A stretch of DNA of 64,000 nucleotides from CALFUK01 sp964450495 (GTDB taxonomy: Bacteria; Bacteroidota; Bacteroidia; Chitinophagales; Saprospiraceae): the NCBI GenBank assembly GCA_964450495.1, contig CAYVFU010000006.1:27469-91468 (forward strand), written 5' to 3'. The position numbers and the translations under genes are program-made. The notes beneath the pieces were generated by a model. That model saw only the letters and a list, made by a program, of their open reading frames with translations, had not been told where the DNA came from and did no database searches. Below, piece after piece: positions 63,701 through 64,000 of this stretch (positions are counted from its first letter, which is position 1; each line of letters starts with the position of its first letter).

Positions 63701-64000
63701 CATTTACTATAGATCCATCATTCATGGGTACTTCTATCGTAAATGATGCAGAGATTTCTGAAGACAATGGAGATGATGTAGATAGTACACCAGGCGATGA
63801 TGCGACTCCAGATGATCTTCCAGGAGATAATGATACTGCCGATACAATGGGTGGTGATGATCAAGATCCTGAAGAAATTACGATTGCGCAAATATTTGAT
63901 TTAGCGCTTATAAAGACTTTAGATGGAGCTGATGGTTTTGCTCCAGGAGATGATGTGACGTTTGAGATTTCAGTAGTGAATCAAGGAACGCTTGATGCCA
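60706..64000 (+). CDS. Giant DUF11-repeat surface protein (3' end cut off by window)
   Basis: The frame is open from the ATG at 60706 to the end of the window (1098 codons). After a signal peptide (MNKNIQINNISFRWINVLFT and FINAQ) the first 260 residues repeat the domain of the preceding gene. Residues about 265-365 hold two thrombospondin-3-like acidic segments (DCDMGGVNNLTECQTGEDPT, DCDGGGISNAEECNNNNDPS). About 370-455 is Cys-rich and Ig-like. From residue 459 come DUF11 repeats beginning (F/I)(Y/F)DLALIK at 62080, 62524, 62968, 63460 and 63892, each about 145-165 residues, separated by DxDxD-rich linkers (TETDGGDDEDPEEI). It is probably a calcium-stabilised surface adhesin; the end, and any type IX sorting domain, lie outside. 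Confidence 0.88.
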   Translation, partial: MNKNIQINNISFRWINVLFTLLALFAFTFINAQTPEYATYSGGLSGTGSFTCSEMPNFTYSITGDFAPGDTDVPGPDPQPVNNNAGGFETIYGEADMEQNIEVEVAGFFGGVGMPISNTVLTTIDFDAPTPPGGLGFIIADVEQDQVMVCALDADGNPVPTSVIDSWFIAAFDADNSDIGTNPPTWDSATGTLVGEFSPTPVKQDTYIDQLPDNEAGAASFEVNISITQLVFKSQAIGVAPDDPSQHFFLATRCIEPTCTDLANDLALCDYIIANPTSAIALEDCDMGGVNNLTECQTGEDPTDPSDDCVAIVNANLDICALLAAEPCSLLGEEDCDGGGISNAEECNNNNDPSDPADDVVPTPCQAPGCNPVPNLEVCSDGTTRTIGCEAGLENGNVIWYNGMGQQVATGCDFVIDASLIQNGNVGDMMCFYYEAIDADGCPITSCCPIIAEVVDCGFYDLALIKEVSSAGPVAPGDDVNFTITVCNQGTIDATNVEVTDLVPSDMTLSTADANGWMGPLVGPVTNTIPSLPVNSCETVDILLTVNPGFMGSSIVNNAVISADDGDDVDSDPNVIVMLDDFADDNDLTETDGGDDEDPAEIMIGQIYDLALIKEDVSASPYEPGDIVTFAITVCNQGTLNAANVVVTDNIPAGLTLSTGDTNGWAGPLVGPVSLTIASLPVDACEVRNIEMKIDDNFQGTSIINNAQITADDGDDVDSDPNIFDTPDDLADDNDLTETDGGDDEDPEEIIVTQIYDLALIKEDPLNATYEPGDDVTYTITVCNQGTLDAANIEVTDYIPAGMTLSAADANGWNGNAAGPVTNTIPTLAVNDCSQIDIVLTIDANFMGTSIVNFAEISEDNGDDIDSTPDAINGNDAGGAEGTQSDDVLIGDGTGAPGDAIAMTDEDDHDPEQIFLEQIFDLALIKTLDGADGFAPGDDVTFEISVVNQGTLDATNVEITDYIPTGLILNDAAWTGAGSVATLVIPSVAAGATEVVSITFTIDPSFMGTSIVNDAEISEDNGDDVDSTPGDDATPDDLPGDNDTADTMGGDDQDPEEITIAQIFDLALIKTLDGADGFAPGDDVTFEISVVNQGTLDA
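63460..64000 (+). repeat. Near-identical DUF11 repeat units 4 and 5
   Basis: The DNA starting at 63460 and at 63892 (432 bases apart) is nearly the same. Stretches of about 38 bases (from TTAGATGGAGCTGATGG) and about 35 bases (from GAGATTTCAGTAGTG) are identical, with a few synonymous changes between them. Repeat 5 runs off the window. Earlier repeats at 62080, 62524 and 62968 are more diverged in DNA. Confidence 0.85.

Noticed and set aside
62080..64000. Regular repeats as a possible CRISPR array
   Set aside because: Units are over 430 bases, translate in frame into DUF11 domains and lack short spacers.

Overview
The window is an A+T-rich stretch of a Bacteroidota chromosome. Four things support this. 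Several non-coding regions carry the phylum's -7 promoter element TAnnTTTG, and Shine-Dalgarno motifs are scarce. There is a PorP/SprF-type outer-membrane protein of type IX secretion. There are DUF3857 and DUF11 proteins and a long-form aromatic amino acid hydroxylase. Many secreted proteins start with short signal peptides or lipoboxes. I suspect a Saprospirales-like lineage from the style of the giant DUF11 protein, but this is inference. There is no transposase, integrase, phage module or CRISPR array: this is ordinary core chromosome with a few accessory surface proteins.

Layout. 1-8.8 kb: a cut-off beta-helix secreted protein, a propeller-plus-dockerin secreted protein, cutC with a damaged or unusual start, an SDR, a sulfurtransferase, guanine deaminase, an NlpC/P60 protein whose catalytic Cys is Ser, porP/sprF and a thioredoxin-like protein. 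8.9-16.6 kb: two glycosyltransferases, lolD overlapping a DUF389 membrane protein, a DASH cryptochrome, and a four-gene lipoprotein/SCO/cytochrome c set. 16.7-31 kb: an orphan TPR histidine kinase, a CNNM/CBS protein, hemE, dapB, a LuxE-like acyl-protein synthetase, hemF coupled to an ArsC/Spx-like protein, a crotonase, a TalC-type transaldolase, the SRP RNA gene, a transglutaminase-fold protein and a pseudouridine synthase. 31-46 kb: mutS, a D-aminoacylase, tRNA-Ser(TGA), the aromatic amino acid hydroxylase, class II aldolase, trxB, a membrane-embedded subtilase and a decayed gene ending in an IPTL-like sorting tail. 46-59.6 kb: an M16 peptidase, ffh, a secreted subtilase, a DUF721 protein overlapping recF, pdhA, a YfgM-like TPR protein and ribH. 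59.9-64 kb: two tandem secreted proteins sharing an N-terminal domain; the second continues into thrombospondin-3-like and DUF11 repeats and runs off the window.

Functional links. Ffh and its RNA partner are both here, about 21 kb apart. HemE and HemF are two steps of haem synthesis. SCO and cytochrome c point to respiratory copper and electron handling. DUF721-recF is a replication/repair pair. Gene packing is tight: three convergent gene pairs share their stop codons in a 4-base overlap and one further pair abuts with no gap.

I did not find a clearly new multi-gene system. The best leads are the duplicated, unassigned N-terminal domain at 59.9-61.5 kb, the Cys-to-Ser NlpC/P60 protein, two short promoter-to-terminator transcription units (about 31.3 and 19.1 kb), and the decayed IPTL-tail gene beside the membrane subtilase. 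All family assignments are by reading motifs, not by database search.
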